64,000 bases of DNA from Sporobolomyces roseus (lineage: Eukaryota > Basidiomycota > Microbotryomycetes > Sporidiobolales > Sporidiobolaceae): positions 558,001 to 622,000 of the forward strand of contig JADILM010000010.1 of assembly GCA_016617785.1 (NCBI GenBank), written 5' to 3'. Both the position numbers and the translations under genes were made by a program. The notes beneath the pieces are model-generated. The model ran no database searches and was not told the origin of the DNA. It saw only the letters and a program-made list of their open reading frames with translations. Positions 11,643 through 25,366 of this stretch are shown here, one piece after another. How positions within the stretch are numbered: position 1 is the first letter of the stretch; each line of letters begins with the position of its first letter.

Positions 11643-12996
11643 ACTGCCTGATCTTCTCTCTCTCTCTAACTAGCTAGCTTCCCTACTTTACTCTACTCGC
11701 ATATTAGTTTTTCGTTCTCTCTTCCTACTACTTTTTTGACGTCTCTCTCAGTTTTAGTCTTCCAACCCTCCCTCCCTCTCTCTCCCCCCCCCCCTCTCCT
11801 CGTTTGTACCTAACTCTACTACTACTACTCTATAAAATGGAATTCCAATTCTCGAACCTCTCTTAGGCGCAATCATCTCTACTCTAGTCCTTTTGAGAGA
11901 GTAAGCTCAACTTTGCGAAAATGATTGCGAAGATTGTAAAGTTACGAATACACAGAAGTAACGCAACGTTCTTCTTCTCTCGGCGGGAGACGAGTTTACT
12001 CACTTACTCGGGCTCTTCACTGTCCAAAAGAGTAGATTTGTTGCGGAGAGAGATGAGGAATGAGTGAGTTGCGAAATCGATTTTCTCTCTCTCCTTTCCT
12101 TTCACTCTCTTTCGCTACAACTCTTCGCTTTCGACCTCTCAACAGCCTTCAAGCCAACACCAATCACTCGAGAGCATCATGTCATCTCTCGTTACTCTTC
12201 CCGACGAACTCTTGTTGCTCGTTCTCCTCTCTCCTCAACTCGATTACAAAGACTTGAAACGCATCTCGAGGACTTGCAAGAAGTTACACACTTTCGAACA
12301 AGTAAGCTAAAGACTCTGTTATCTTCTCCGCTGGCTTAGCTGACGCTTGACCTCTCATAGTCTGAAGAACTCGATTCGAAAATGTTCAGAAAAGGTCTCC
12401 CTCTTCCCTCCTCTTCAAACTCGAAGGACAAAGTCGTACTCGTCGAGAAAGGAACCAAAGTCGAGTATCATCCACTCTTTGAAGTTGCCAATCTCACAGC
12501 AACCACGCTCGAAGACGTCACGATTTCTCTCTTCAACTCTCCGCAAGCCGACAACGACCCTGTATCCTGCTACGAGGACCCCACAGTCGAAGTGATGAGT
12601 CTTGCATCCATCAAAGACTTCGCTACTTCGCCTCCCTGCCGTCTTCTCTACTGGAACATGGGTTCTGCACCTCTCATCGAAAATCCGACCGGAGTCACCG
12701 TCGAGGATGCTATTGTCGCTGCTGTCGACATGTGGGATTCCACGCCGGATGAGTCGACGTGCAGGGAATAGGAAGCTCGTAGCCATCTTCGACAATTTGA
12801 CTACGCCCGCGACATCAAACTCGGGAATCCTCAAGCGCGTTCATCGCAAATTATGCTCGATTGGGAGATCAAGACTTGCGCAAACCTCACTTGGAGAGAT
12901 ACTCTCTGTGAGCACTATTGGTGGCAAGGGATGAAATCTGCCACAGTCTTCGAAAGCGACACCGTCGATCTCAATCCTCAGTGGTTCGGTTCGTAA
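10341..12996. repeat. Left arm of an inverted segmental duplication
   Basis: This segment mirrors 19939-22536 on the other strand. It includes the HSP70 C-terminal half, its 3' flank (about 537 bases against 534) and an F-box-like gene. Identity is very high from 11010 to about 12450 and from 10341 to 10703. It is clearly lower in the 10704-11000 intron/mini-exon patch and across most of the F-box-like exon 2. The spacer between arms is about 7 kb and carries three unrelated genes. Confidence 0.9.
12179..12996 (+). pseudogene. F-box-like gene copy with internal stop
   Basis: Exons are 12179-12301 and 12361-12996. The first exon is an F-box-like start (LPDELLLLVLLSPQLDYKDL, then RISRTCKKLHTF), nearly identical to the right-arm copy. 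Exon 2 opens with MFRKGLPLPSSS, also shared, then diverges strongly. An in-frame TAG at 12769-12771 ends the open frame after STCRE. Beyond it the same frame stays open for about 74 codons and finishes with PQWFGS, matching the PKWFGS end of the intact copy. So the full-length frame survives except for one stop codon. It is either a recent pseudogene or a protein truncated by about one third. Target and partner proteins are unknown. Confidence 0.75.
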
Positions 12997-13580
12997 GTGA
13001 GGTGAGCGCTCGTTTCTCGCAACACGGGAGCCAAGAGTGTATTTGACTGACATCAACATGACAGCACAACTGAAGAGAACGGAAAATCAAGCTTGTTGTA
13101 CGAGAAATGTTGGAGAAATACGCGAATTGGAAAGAAACGCTTTGACCTTTTGAAGTTTCGCACGAGTTCCTTGTTCGTTGGGAGATGCGCTGCCTCCTCT
13201 TCTCTGTCGCCAGTCTAGTCAATCGCTACGCCGCCCCGAACGAGTGGTACCGTCCAAATCTCTGCACGGCTTAAGCGAAAAAGCCTTGACACCTAGCTAT
13301 CGACTTCCGCTGTGCGTCGAATCTTTCGATTCGCCCGGAATTCCGGCGAGCGATCCTCTCAGACCTCGCAAGATCAGCTGTGTCATATGACCGTCTCTCT
13401 CGCTACCTCGCAAGAAAGAAGCCAAGGAGACTGATTTGATAACGAGGCGTAATTTTGCGAGCATTGATGGAGGAAGAGGAAGAACGACATAAAAGCTAAA
13501 GGGCTGTGATGGGTATCTACTAAGAAAAACTATAAACGAGAGAGAGGGTACTAAGGGCGGAACGACTTTGCGAGAGGTGT
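12997..13580. other. Intergenic region at the edge of the left arm
   Basis: Between the F-box-like pseudogene and the 3' end of the arabitol-dehydrogenase-type gene. No supported gene was found. Sequence similarity to the right arm is not evident here, so the repeat appears to end near the F-box stop. Confidence 0.45.
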
Positions 13581-15449
13581 TTAGGTCTGCAAGGAACGAG
13601 ACAAAGATATTAGTTTCTGCCTCACGCATGTCGATAATGGAAGAGAATGGAAGAGAAACTCACGAGAGTGTAACCACCGTCAACACGGAGATCGGCACCA
13701 GTAGTGAAGGCACTGGCGTCGGAAGCGAGGTAGATAACCGCACCCTTAAGGTCCTCGGGCTCACCGATACGTCCCATAGGAGTCAAGTTGACCCAAGCAT
13801 CTCGGAGCTCGGGATCACGGTCGAGGATGACACGAGTGAGAGCAGTGGCCATGTATCCGGGAGAGATAACGTTAACTCGGATGTTCTTGGTAGCCCATTC
13901 AACAGCGAGAGAAGAAGCCATGTGTCGGACAGCTGTCAATAGGTCAAGAAGTCAGCATACGAGAGACCAATGGACAGCAGAAAAAGCGGAAGAGAACGCA
14001 CCAGCCTTGGAAGCGTTGTAGGGAGATTGAGGTTGAGGGATGTTGACGGCAGCTCCAGACATGGAACCGATGAGAACGATAGAACCGGGCGCGTCTCGGC
14101 GCATCATGTCCTTGGCGGCTTCACGGGCAGTGTAGAAGGAGCTGTAAGCGAGGAGTCCTCCTTCGATTAGTCCTCGGACGAAGATTCGAATCGAATGCTC
14201 TCTTCAACTCACCCTTCGACGTTGATAGCCATAAGCTTGCGGAACTTCTCAGCAGGGTATTCCGAAGCAGGGTAGTTCTCTGTCAAAAGAGACGAAAGGA
14301 GCAGATTCAGTTCTCGATCCGTCAAATGCAAAGGTTTGAGGGGTGACTTACCGACGATACCAGCAGCGTTGACGAGGACATCGACACGACCGTATTTGTC
14401 GACAACCGTCTTGAAGCAGCTTTGAACGCTCTCTTCGTTGGCGACATCGCAACCGAGACCGATAGCAGAGATTTCTCCCTCCTTCGCTTGACCGTGTTCG
14501 ACGAACCACTTGACGAGATCGTCGGCGGCTTGCTCGGCCATCTTTTGGTCGAGGTCGAGAATGACTACTGCATTCGAACCGGATTCCGCGAAAGTACGAG
14601 CGATCAAGTTTCCGAGCTGTACGAGGGAGATTTCAGCGTCAGTTCAGAGTTTCCAGTCTCGGTCTTTTCAAGAGGAGGGCGTCAAGAAGAAAAGAAGTTT
14701 CGAAAAGCGAGAAGATGACGTGTCCGGGGGAAAGAAGAAAGGGAAGGGGGAGGAAGAAGCGGGGTGAAAACAGGGGGAATGACGACGTACTCCTCGTGCA
14801 GCACCAGTAACAACGCAGACCTAACGAATTCGAGTGAAGTGGGTCAGTAACCAGCTCGCGCAAAGATCCTCGTTCCCCTCTTCCGGAAAGTGGGTTCTCG
14901 AAACTCCCGCTTTTTATCCCGACGAACGCTAACCTTTTTTTGACCGCTACCCACTTGTAGCTGAACCATCGAAATTGAAAGTAGATGCTCACCTTGTCAG
15001 TCATGGAGAACGAAGCGAGAGTTCGACGAGTGTGTCGTCCAACGTCAACATCTTTTCCATCCATAGAGTGACCCAAATCTCCAGGTTTGAAATCTCCCTC
15101 ACTGCAGTACACCCTAACATCAGTAAAGGTCACTCCAAAGCGAGAAAGAAGTAGAAACAAACTCGGGGTAGCTGAAAAGAGTGAAAATTTGGTGAAAGAG
15201 GTCAGCTTCGGTTCATTCCTGATTCGATAAGAATGAAAAGAAGACATACGGGATTTGGATGTCCTCACGAACAGCAGCGTGAGAAGGTTCAGGTCCGTTA
15301 ACTTCAGGAGTTGAAGAGATTGAACGTTGAGCAAGGTGGCGATTGGAGACGAGTCGAGGAGCGGGAGCTACTGCTGCTGCCTTGGTAGTGAAGGCAGCAC
15401 GTCTAGGGATTGAAGTGCGAAGAGCTTGAGTGAATTGTCGGGGAATCAT
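13581..15449 (-). CDS. Mitochondrial SDR, D-arabitol 2-dehydrogenase type
   Basis: Exons from the start are 15449-15250, 15171-15163, 15101-14993, 14820-14791, 14616-14352, 14279-14213, 14141-14002, 13932-13664 and 13586-13581, for 364 residues. An Arg/Ala-rich presequence (IPRQFTQALRTSIPRRAAF) points to mitochondria. The SDR core has VVTGAARGLGN, NAAGIVENYP, SMSGAAVNIPQPQSPYNASK (catalytic Ser, Tyr, Lys) and VISPGYMATALT. It ends VDGGYTLT. The family context is NAD(P)-dependent polyol/ketose interconversion, and D-arabitol or mannitol are the likely substrates. The 9-base second exon is required only to give PYPDEGDF; skipping it also keeps the frame, so it is tentative. The last exon codes only Thr and the stop. 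Confidence 0.88.
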
Positions 15450-15812
15450 TGTTGAGTTTAGTGGGTTTGGAAGGAGAAGAAGAAGAGGTGGAAAACGTTC
15501 GGGCGAGACACGACTTTTTCAAAGTTGGCTACGTAATTTCGCATTGATTCACTCTGCGACCCTTTCCTGCCCAGCGCTGAACTCTCTGATATCGCTGCTT
15601 GCTCAAATTGCTCTCAATTAACACTTTTTTAGCGCGTCAAAGGGAGACACGGCGAAATTACTCCGACGAACTCTGGCTTGATCTCTTGCGAAGGGGTTTC
15701 GTTTGCGCTAGTATCGTTTGAGCGCGTGCAATTCAATTGACCGCTCGCAGTAACTGTCTCTCGTCGGCAGGTGATTCCATCTGTCGGCGGCATCAGCGTC
15801 TTTCGCAACTGA
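15450..15812. other. Promoter of the arabitol-dehydrogenase-type gene
   Basis: Upstream region of the minus-strand SDR and 3' flank of the next minus-strand gene. No coding feature is supported. Confidence 0.45.
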
Positions 15813-17515
15813 TTAGGAATCAAGGTGCTTCGCAGAAAGGAACCCAGCGAAAAGACCAACTACGAGTGCTAAGATCACTGTCCAGTGGATGTCTCCAGCT
15901 CGTTGCCATCTTTCAGCGGGTCGCTCGTCGATAGCTCTGATTCCCTCCAACGTCTGCAACGAGCGAGGATCCGCTCGTCCGTCGTCCCGCTCTTTTCCCT
16001 CCCTTCCCTTTTCCAACTTCTCGATTCGCAGACGGAACTGTTCCAGTTCTCCTCTCAGCGCTTCTTCGATACCGCTGCGACTAGTGCCCCAGTCCCGCTT
16101 CAAGTCTTCCTCCTTCCGTTCCTCCAGTTGCGATACTCTTTCCTCAATTTCCGTTCTCCAGCTATCTACCTCCTCTCCTTGTTTTCCGGCTTTCGACAGC
16201 TGCTTCCCACTTCGACTACGGCTTTCCATTATCACCTTCTCCTGCTCTGATCGATACGCTTGAAGGGCGAATCTCGAAACAGCGTCGACGAGATAAAGAG
16301 TCCCTTTGAGCCTGGTCGAATCCTCGAGATGATCTCGCTTTGACTTTGGGAGCAGATCGGAACGTGACAGGACAATATCAGAGAGATGGGAGAGGGAAGA
16401 AGATGCGGACGAAGAGAGATGGGGAGCGGGAGAGGGAAGAGCGTCGACGAGAGTCAGAAGCGGGAAGATGGTTGAGAAGAGGAAGAGGGGAGTGAGTGAG
16501 GCGTCCTGCCGGAGCGGTTTGGTTGCGAGTGAGGGAGACAGAAGAGGTGAGGAGGGGGGAGGAGGAGCAGTGTTTGCTGATTCTGGCGATTCGAGCCAAG
16601 ATTCGTATTCACTCACTGACCACTCGATGATCTTGCTCCAGAGTGAGTCGTAAGTCGAAGGTAGAGTCGAACGAGATTGAGCCTCGTTATCGAGGGGCGT
16701 ATTGACGAGAGAGCCGAAAGTTTGAAAGGTCGACGAGTGAGGAAGAAGAGTTCGAACTTGCGAGCCCGAAGGTAGAAGGTTCAGTCGAGGGAACGAGGCA
16801 CTGTCGGCGAGTAGCAAGATCAGCTGCAAGCGACAGAGAGGTGTCAAGAAAGCTGCACTCACGAGAGCATCTGTTGAGTAGAGTATTCTTGAGGTGCGAT
16901 TCGATCCGACGCGATCTTCCAGCTGTGGAGCACGAGGAGATGAGCTCATAGGCGTCAAACGTACGAGAGGAGAATAAATGCACTTGTGTACCATTCCTCC
17001 CTCTTCCTTGTCTTCGACACTCCATGCTTTCCTCCCTTCCCATTCGAGCAATCCAGCAAGTTCATCGAGAACTTGGAGTTCTTCAGCGATTTCTCTAGCA
17101 GTTCGAAGTGAGACCCAAACATCGTAAACTATACGAAGAAGACGTTGCATCAGTCTCTTGAACCGAAATGCGAAAGAGTAAAAACGTACAGGGAGCTAAT
17201 CCGCCGAGAGTGCAGTCATATATCGGTCGTTCGAGCTTGTAACGGAGGAGACCTTCTATTGGAGTGATACCGCAAGCTAGGAAGATACGGGAAAGCGATA
17301 TGAAAGGTTCCCTGTTTAGGATGCGAAAGAATCAGAATCACGCGAAAGTGGGACAAGACGAAGCGATGTACCTCAATTCTGGATCCAAGATCCGTATCAC
17401 AACTATCGTCGGTCTTTCTGCACCTTCTGTGATATCCTCCACTAGTCTTGATGCGGTTGGGCGAGTGGAACTCGATGTTGAACGAAGCGGGAGGGAAGTG
17501 ACGATGCAGGGACAT
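15813..17515 (-). CDS. Tail-anchored coiled-coil protein, family not recognised
   Basis: I do not recognise this family. Supported exons are 17311-17190, 17128-16965, 16922-16863 and 16823-15813, with another exon ending at 17372 whose 5' limit is unresolved. The introns at 16923-16964 and 16824-16862 are in-frame and were inferred from GT-branch-AG signals. The N-terminal part is well structured (PTIVVIRILDPEL, LLRYKLERPIYDCTLGG, FYDVWVSLRTAREIAEEL). The middle is Ser/Pro-rich. A charged coiled coil of about 100 residues (EERVSQLEERKEEDLKRDW) precedes one hydrophobic segment (TVILALVVGLFAGFLSA) and a short tail, which suggests a C-terminally anchored organelle or ER protein. The start codon was not identified: the first ATG at 17515 is in another frame from the downstream exon. 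Confidence 0.6.
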
Positions 17516-17971
17516 GGAGAGCTTGAATCGCTCAGAGGGCGTAAGAGTAAGAAGCGTAGAGGTAAGGCATTGTAAGGCAGAGCACGAGGAGCCACTTTGA
17601 CGAGCAGTGGGGGAGATGAGGAGAGGTGAAAGTCGAAAGAGTTTGAACTTTTCTACACTCAGTCTTCGTCGTCTCGAAAGGTAATTTGCTCACATTTTGA
17701 GTAGAGTGTATCGTCTCTGCAACGTCGAATCTGCCCCTTCCACCAAATTGTGAGACCTTCAATTTTCTACACCGCCCATTTTTCATTTTCATCTCTCCTT
17801 TTTCTCCGAACCACCTGACTTTCGACAAACTACAATCCGAGTTCATTGAACACCTCGATCTAGTCGATAAAGTCACCTAGACACTCACTGCACAACGCCG
17901 GTCACTCGCTGAATCCTTGCAAAACTCTTTGACGTACTTCAACTCGATCCGAGCACCCTAATTTTACAAAG
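17516..17971. other. Divergent intergenic region
   Basis: Shared upstream region of the minus-strand tail-anchored protein and the plus-strand Ser/Thr-rich membrane protein. It may hold the missing 5' exon of the former. No independent gene was seen. Confidence 0.4.
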
Positions 17972-19250
17972 ATGGCCTACAACTACAACTACGGCCCACC
18001 AGGAGGAGGAGACTACGCTGAACATTTAGCGAACCCTGGACCTCGTTACTCGATGTCGTCTGATCCTTATTCGGCGGGAGGATCTCAGGCTCATTACGGA
18101 GGATTACCTATGGGAGCATCTTACGGTCATGGCGGCAGCGTCGCAGGAGATCCAGAGATGGCTGAAGTAGCTCGACCACCGAGTCAACAGTTCTCAGACG
18201 GAGGAGCGTATTGGAGCCCTGAAAATCAGGGTCCTTCAGCCAGAGATACCGCTGGAGGAAGTCCTGAAGCAGATTACGATGATTATGATGGAGAGAAGAG
18301 TAAGAAGAGACGGTGGATGATCATCGGTCTCATCTTGGGATTGATTGCGCTATTAGCGATTGGGTTGGGAGTTGGATTGGGAGTCGGACTCAGTAACGCG
18401 AAGAAGAACAACAACGAGGCGGCGAGGTTGAGCGGTGACGGCAGTGGTTCGAGTACAGGCTCGCAGATTATCTCGGTCGGCACCACTGTCTTTACGAGCA
18501 CAAGCACGAACGCTCAAGGACAAGAACAGACCGCGGTTTCAACGGGACCCGTCACTCAAACTACGACCGTCGTAGTCCCTGTCTCGACCACGACAGCCGA
18601 AGCCGAAACCAGTACTCGAGAAGAGGAGTCAACTACCTCGAATCAACAAGAATCGACTTCGACCTCAACAACTCCTCCCGTCTCGAGTTCTTCCACAACT
18701 CCTCCTCCTTCCTCCTCGACAACGACCACTCCTGCACAATCTAGCTCGACCACACAGCCAGCTTCCTCTTCTTCTTCTTCTACCACTGCTGACGGTATGT
18801 CTTCCGTCCTTTCTCCGAGTTCCTCCATTCCCTCATCTTCCCGTCCCGTATCATCCCAAATATCCTCCACCTCTGCATCGTCCGCATCTACCTCCTCGCC
18901 TCGTGATCTCGCAGCGTCTTCTGCGACGTCGTCTTTTGTGTCATCAACCAACGTCCCCTCTTCTTCTTCCTCCCGTTCCCCTCGTGTAGATTCTAGCTCG
19001 GCTGCACCAAGCTCCGCATCATCCGCACCCGCGAGCTCGACTACTCAAGCACCGGAAGCTGGAACTACTCCCCCTCTATCGACTGACGATCAAGGAGGAA
19101 TTTACACTTTCACTACGAGACCAATCGTGAGTTCTGTTTCATTGTTTTTTTGCGCTTTACATTGCTCACGCTCCAAGCCATCTCGAGCAGGTCAACCCTG
19201 GAGGCTTTACTATCGGAACTTTCACCGCTTACGTTACGGTCTCCGCCTAA
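17972..19250 (+). CDS. Single-pass membrane protein with Ser/Thr-rich domain
   Basis: Two exons (17972-19126, 19191-19250) give 404 residues; the long frame beyond 19126 is intron and 3' flank. An N-terminal region of about 110 residues rich in Gly, Tyr and Pro is followed by KSKKRRW and one membrane segment (IIGLILGLIALLAIGLGVGL). About 240 residues of Ser/Thr-rich, mucin-like sequence follow. The short final exon ends FTIGTFTAYVTVSA. The basic cluster before the helix predicts a cytosolic N-terminus and an outside, O-mannosylated C-terminal part. This resembles fungal wall-stress sensor or surface glycoprotein architecture, but no WSC or other named domain is present. The role is inference only. 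Confidence 0.85.
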
Positions 19251-19938
19251 ACCTCCCTATCATTCTACGATTCCCAACTCTCATCCTCCTCTCACTTTCT
19301 CCGAACATTCTCCAAAGAATCGCTCCCTCTCCGGAATCTACATCTGCACATAACTCTGACCACCTCTCACAATCTCATCACCTACACGCACGGCGCAAGA
19401 CGCTCAGTTCCAGCTTCTTCATCTCCATCCGACTCGCCAGGCGCCCTTCAATTCTCTCGTCGAAGCATTCCCCCCCTTCGCACAGACACTCGTTTCCTTA
19501 TCGCCAAACTTTGCTTCACCCTAACTTGTATCTATCTTTTCTCTCTTTTACTCCCTTAATAATTCGCTTTTCCCTCCGAAAACTTGTACCTTCTTGGCTT
19601 ATCCCACTTTGTTCCCCTTAGTCTCTATCACTTTGTAGATGGATTTCTTCACGCTCGTTAGGTATTGTGTCAATCGTACCCGTTATACCCTGCTCTTTCG
19701 TCAGTCCGTCTTCATTCGGTTCCTCAAAGCTACCAACTCGCTGGCGGTATAAACGCGTCGTCTCCCGGATTTTACAGAGTCAGAATCGTTTCGAGTTGCA
19801 GTTGAAGCGTTTACATCTACCTCAAGCTTTCGTAGTTCAAGCGATTTTTCGAAAAGCGACAAGCGATGACAAGCTGCATCGTTAGGCAGTGAAGTCCAGC
19901 TTCTCAGTCTTGATCATCTCAACGTAGAATACTTACGT
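19251..19938. other. Convergent 3' region
   Basis: The 3' flanks of the Ser/Thr-rich protein gene and of the minus-strand F-box-like gene. No gene was recognised. This is the inner edge of the right repeat arm. Confidence 0.45.
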
Positions 19939-20807
19939 CTATGATCCGAACCATTTCGGAACCAAACGAACAGAGTCGACTCCGACCGCACGAGCTTCAT
20001 CCATTCCCTCCCAGAACGAATGATCTCCGAGAGTCTCCCTCCATTGAAGCTTCTTGTCAGGATCGATACCAGTTTGCTCCTTGTACTTCTGCTTGAAAGC
20101 CTTCAAGGCTGCTTTGTCGAGCTTCTTCTCTTTCAATCCCCATTCGAAATCACGTCCCGAGTTACTCCTCTGGAAATTCGATCTGACGTTTTGAGGAGTT
20201 TCTGAACCCCACATTTGAACTGCTGCGACGACAGCGTTCGCGACGGTAACTCCTTGATCATTCTTGACGAGAGGGTTTCCGCCCATCTCCCAGCGAAGAG
20301 AGCGACAAGGAGGAGAAGTAGCGAATTCGTTGTAGCAAGCGAGATTCATAACCTTGAGAACCTTGTATCCGTCGTCGGCATCTTCTTCTTCATCTTGGTC
20401 TGCTTCTCCTTCTCCTTCTCCCACAAGTTGTTGCTTCGCGCGACGAGAAGTATTGACGAAAATAGTTACGTCGTCGAGTTTGGCTGAAGTGAGTTGAGCG
20501 TTCTCGAAGATCGGATGATACTTGACTTTGGTTCCTTTCTCGACGAGCACGATTTTGTCCTTCGAGTTTGAAGAGGAAGGAAGAGGGAGACCTTTTCTGA
20601 ACATTTTCGAATCGAGTTCTTCGGACTATGAGAGTGGAATTGTCAGCTGAGCCACTGGAGGAGACCGCAGAGTCTCTAACTTACTTGTTCAAAAGTGTGT
20701 AACTTCTTGCAAGTCCTCGAGATGCGTTTCAAGTCTTTGTAATCGAGTTGAGGAGAGAGGAGAACGAGCAACAAGAGTTCGTCGGGAAGAGTAACGAGAG
20801 ATGACAT
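19939..20807 (-). CDS. F-box-like protein, intact copy
   Basis: Exons 20807-20685 and 20625-19939 give 269 residues. The N-terminus is an F-box-like sequence (LPDELLLLVLLSPQLDYKDLK, CKKLHTF), the module that binds Skp1 in SCF ubiquitin ligases. The remainder has no recognised repeat. It contains an acidic Glu/Asp stretch, the conserved block FATSPPCRSLRWEMGG, and GVTVANAVVAAVQMWG, and ends RLVPKWFGS. The left-arm relative at 12179-12996 shares the first 60 residues almost exactly and much less afterwards. It lies tail to head behind HSP70, about 530 bases from its stop. F-box assignment is from pattern only. Confidence 0.75.
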
Positions 20808-21340
20808 GATGCTCTCGAGTGATTGGTGTTGGCTTGAAGGCTGTTGAGAGGTCGAAAGCGAAGAGTTGTAGCGAAAGAGAGTGAAAGGGAAGGAGAGAGA
20901 GAAAATCGATTTCGCAACTCACTCATTCCTCATCTCTCTCCGCAACAAATCTACTCTTTTGGACAGTGAAGAGCCCGAGTAAGTGAGTAAACTCGTCTCC
21001 CGCCGAGAGAAGAAGAACGTTGCGTTACTTCTGTGTATTCGTAACTTTACAATCTTCGCAATCATTTTCGCAAAGTTGAGCTTACTCTCTCAAAAGGACT
21101 AGAGTAGAGATGATTGCGCCTAAGAGAGGTTCGAGAATTGGAATTCCATTTTATAGAGTAGTAGTAGTAGAGTTAGGTACAAACGAGGAGAGGGGGGGGG
21201 GAGAGAGAGGGAGGGAGGGTTGGAAGACTAAAACTGAGAGAGACGTCAAAAAAAGTAGAGAGAGAGAACGAAAAACTAATATGCGAGTAGAGTAAAGTAG
21301 GGAAGCTAGCTAGTTAGAGAGAGAGAGAAGATCAGGCAGT

Positions 21341-24072
<2,732 letters not shown>

Positions 24073-24208
24073 GATGAAGTGTTGCTTTTAAAGTGTGTGT
24101 GGTGTGTGTGTAAAGGAGAAGGGTGTGCGGTTGACTACTGTGTGAGAGTGAGTCTGAAAAGTGAAGAAAAGAAGGGAGGAAAGGAGACGCAACTTTTTTG
24201 ACGACGAG

Positions 24209-24402
24209 TTTCTTGAAAATTTCATCACTTTCGTTCCATTGGATTCCATCTCGTTTAAACTTCGATTCCTTGCTCGAACATTCCAGCAATCGCTACGGGT
24301 CTGCTCTCTGCTTCGTCAGCTTCGTCCCATCTATCAACTCGGCCCTTCCACTCCGAACTGCCTCGCTTCTCTCGCTCTCGTCAGCGTCGTCGAACTTTCG
24401 AA
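24209..24402. promoter_or_regulatory. Heat-shock-element-like motifs upstream of HSP70
   Basis: GAA/TTC inverted pairs with two-base spacing occur at about 24210-24217 (TTCTTGAA), 24276-24283 (GAACATTC) and 24392-24402 (GAACTTTCGAA). They lie 140-330 bases upstream of the HSP70 start. This is the unit pattern bound by heat shock factor. Spacing between units is loose, so binding is an inference. Confidence 0.45.
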
Positions 24403-25366
24403 AACGTGATTTCTTCGTCTCTCGCCACTGCTGTGTTCACTGTACTGCTTCGGATACTTCGTCGTCGCAAATCGCAGCACTCTAGCTCCCTCATAGGAAA
24501 TGCTCACGACGATCTGAGCGTATTTCGATGCTCCAAGTCTCCCACTGAAATCGCTCAAAATACTTCGCAACGCTTGTTTCATTTTCTTCGTTGGTGTACC
24601 CTCGAGCTATTTGGTAAGCAGAGTGACGGGTTCTTCTGCTCAGCTATCAAGGACACTTCGAAGCCTGCACACCTCAACAGGAGCAAACGCCAAAGTGTTA
24701 TCAAGCGACAGCGGGACGAAAGAAGAGCACGACGTCCTTCTACCATGCCCGAATCGCTCTTAGCTATCATCAAGGCGTATTCACTATCAACTGTATCCTC
24801 CCAATGGACGAAATCAGTACGTAACTTAACGATAGGGCAAGAAAACGACATTGCGAGACGTCTCTTAACGAGACAAGAGTCGTCAAACTCGCTATCGCGC
24901 TACAAAGAGCGACGGATATATCTCGACGACGATATCGGGGCTTTCTGGGCGTCGGATAGCTCTTGCGAATGTTGTAGCTGGGTCGAACGGAATCTGCGAG
25001 GGGAACTTTTCGAATTTCCGTTGCGAAATTCATTTTTTTGCTGCCCCTCACTCGCCCGCTCTTCTGTCTATTCATTGCTCGTCTACTCTGAGCTTCGTCG
25101 ACGATCGAGCATCAATCTTGAACGCTGAAAATGACGATCACCGACTTCGACCATGCCAAGCGGGAGCGAGTGAACGAACTTTGATTCCCTCTACACTTCA
25201 CACGACTTTACAATACACGACCTTCAATACACTAGATAGTAGACTAATCGAGCTATAGACGAACCCTACAACTGTACTCACTTCACCAAGATCAATCCCT
25301 CGACTCCACATTCTCATCTCTTCCCGAACCTTCTCCTACCTCTCTCGAACACCACTCCCGCATCGA
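24403..25366. other. Intergenic region with an uncertain open frame
   Basis: Far upstream region of HSP70 and the leader of the universal stress protein gene. An open frame of 240 codons runs 24406-25128 on the plus strand, starting just inside the HSP70 promoter. Its product is Ser/Arg-rich, shows no recognised motif and lacks the intron pattern of neighbouring genes. I regard it as doubtful rather than as a gene. Confidence 0.4.

Noticed and set aside
13200..13580. Possible continuation of the left repeat arm beyond the F-box-like pseudogene
   Set aside because: No visible similarity to the sequence below 19939 on the other side.
19127..19621. Continuation of the Ser/Thr-rich protein frame to 19621
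   Set aside because: A good GTGAGT donor at 19127 and AG acceptor before 19191 lead to a short exon with a stop at 19248-19250; the longer frame is compositionally unlike protein.
24406..25128. 240-codon plus-strand open frame between HSP70 and the universal stress protein
   Set aside because: No motif, no intron in an intron-dense genome, and it starts inside the HSP70 promoter. Composition resembles random frame translation.
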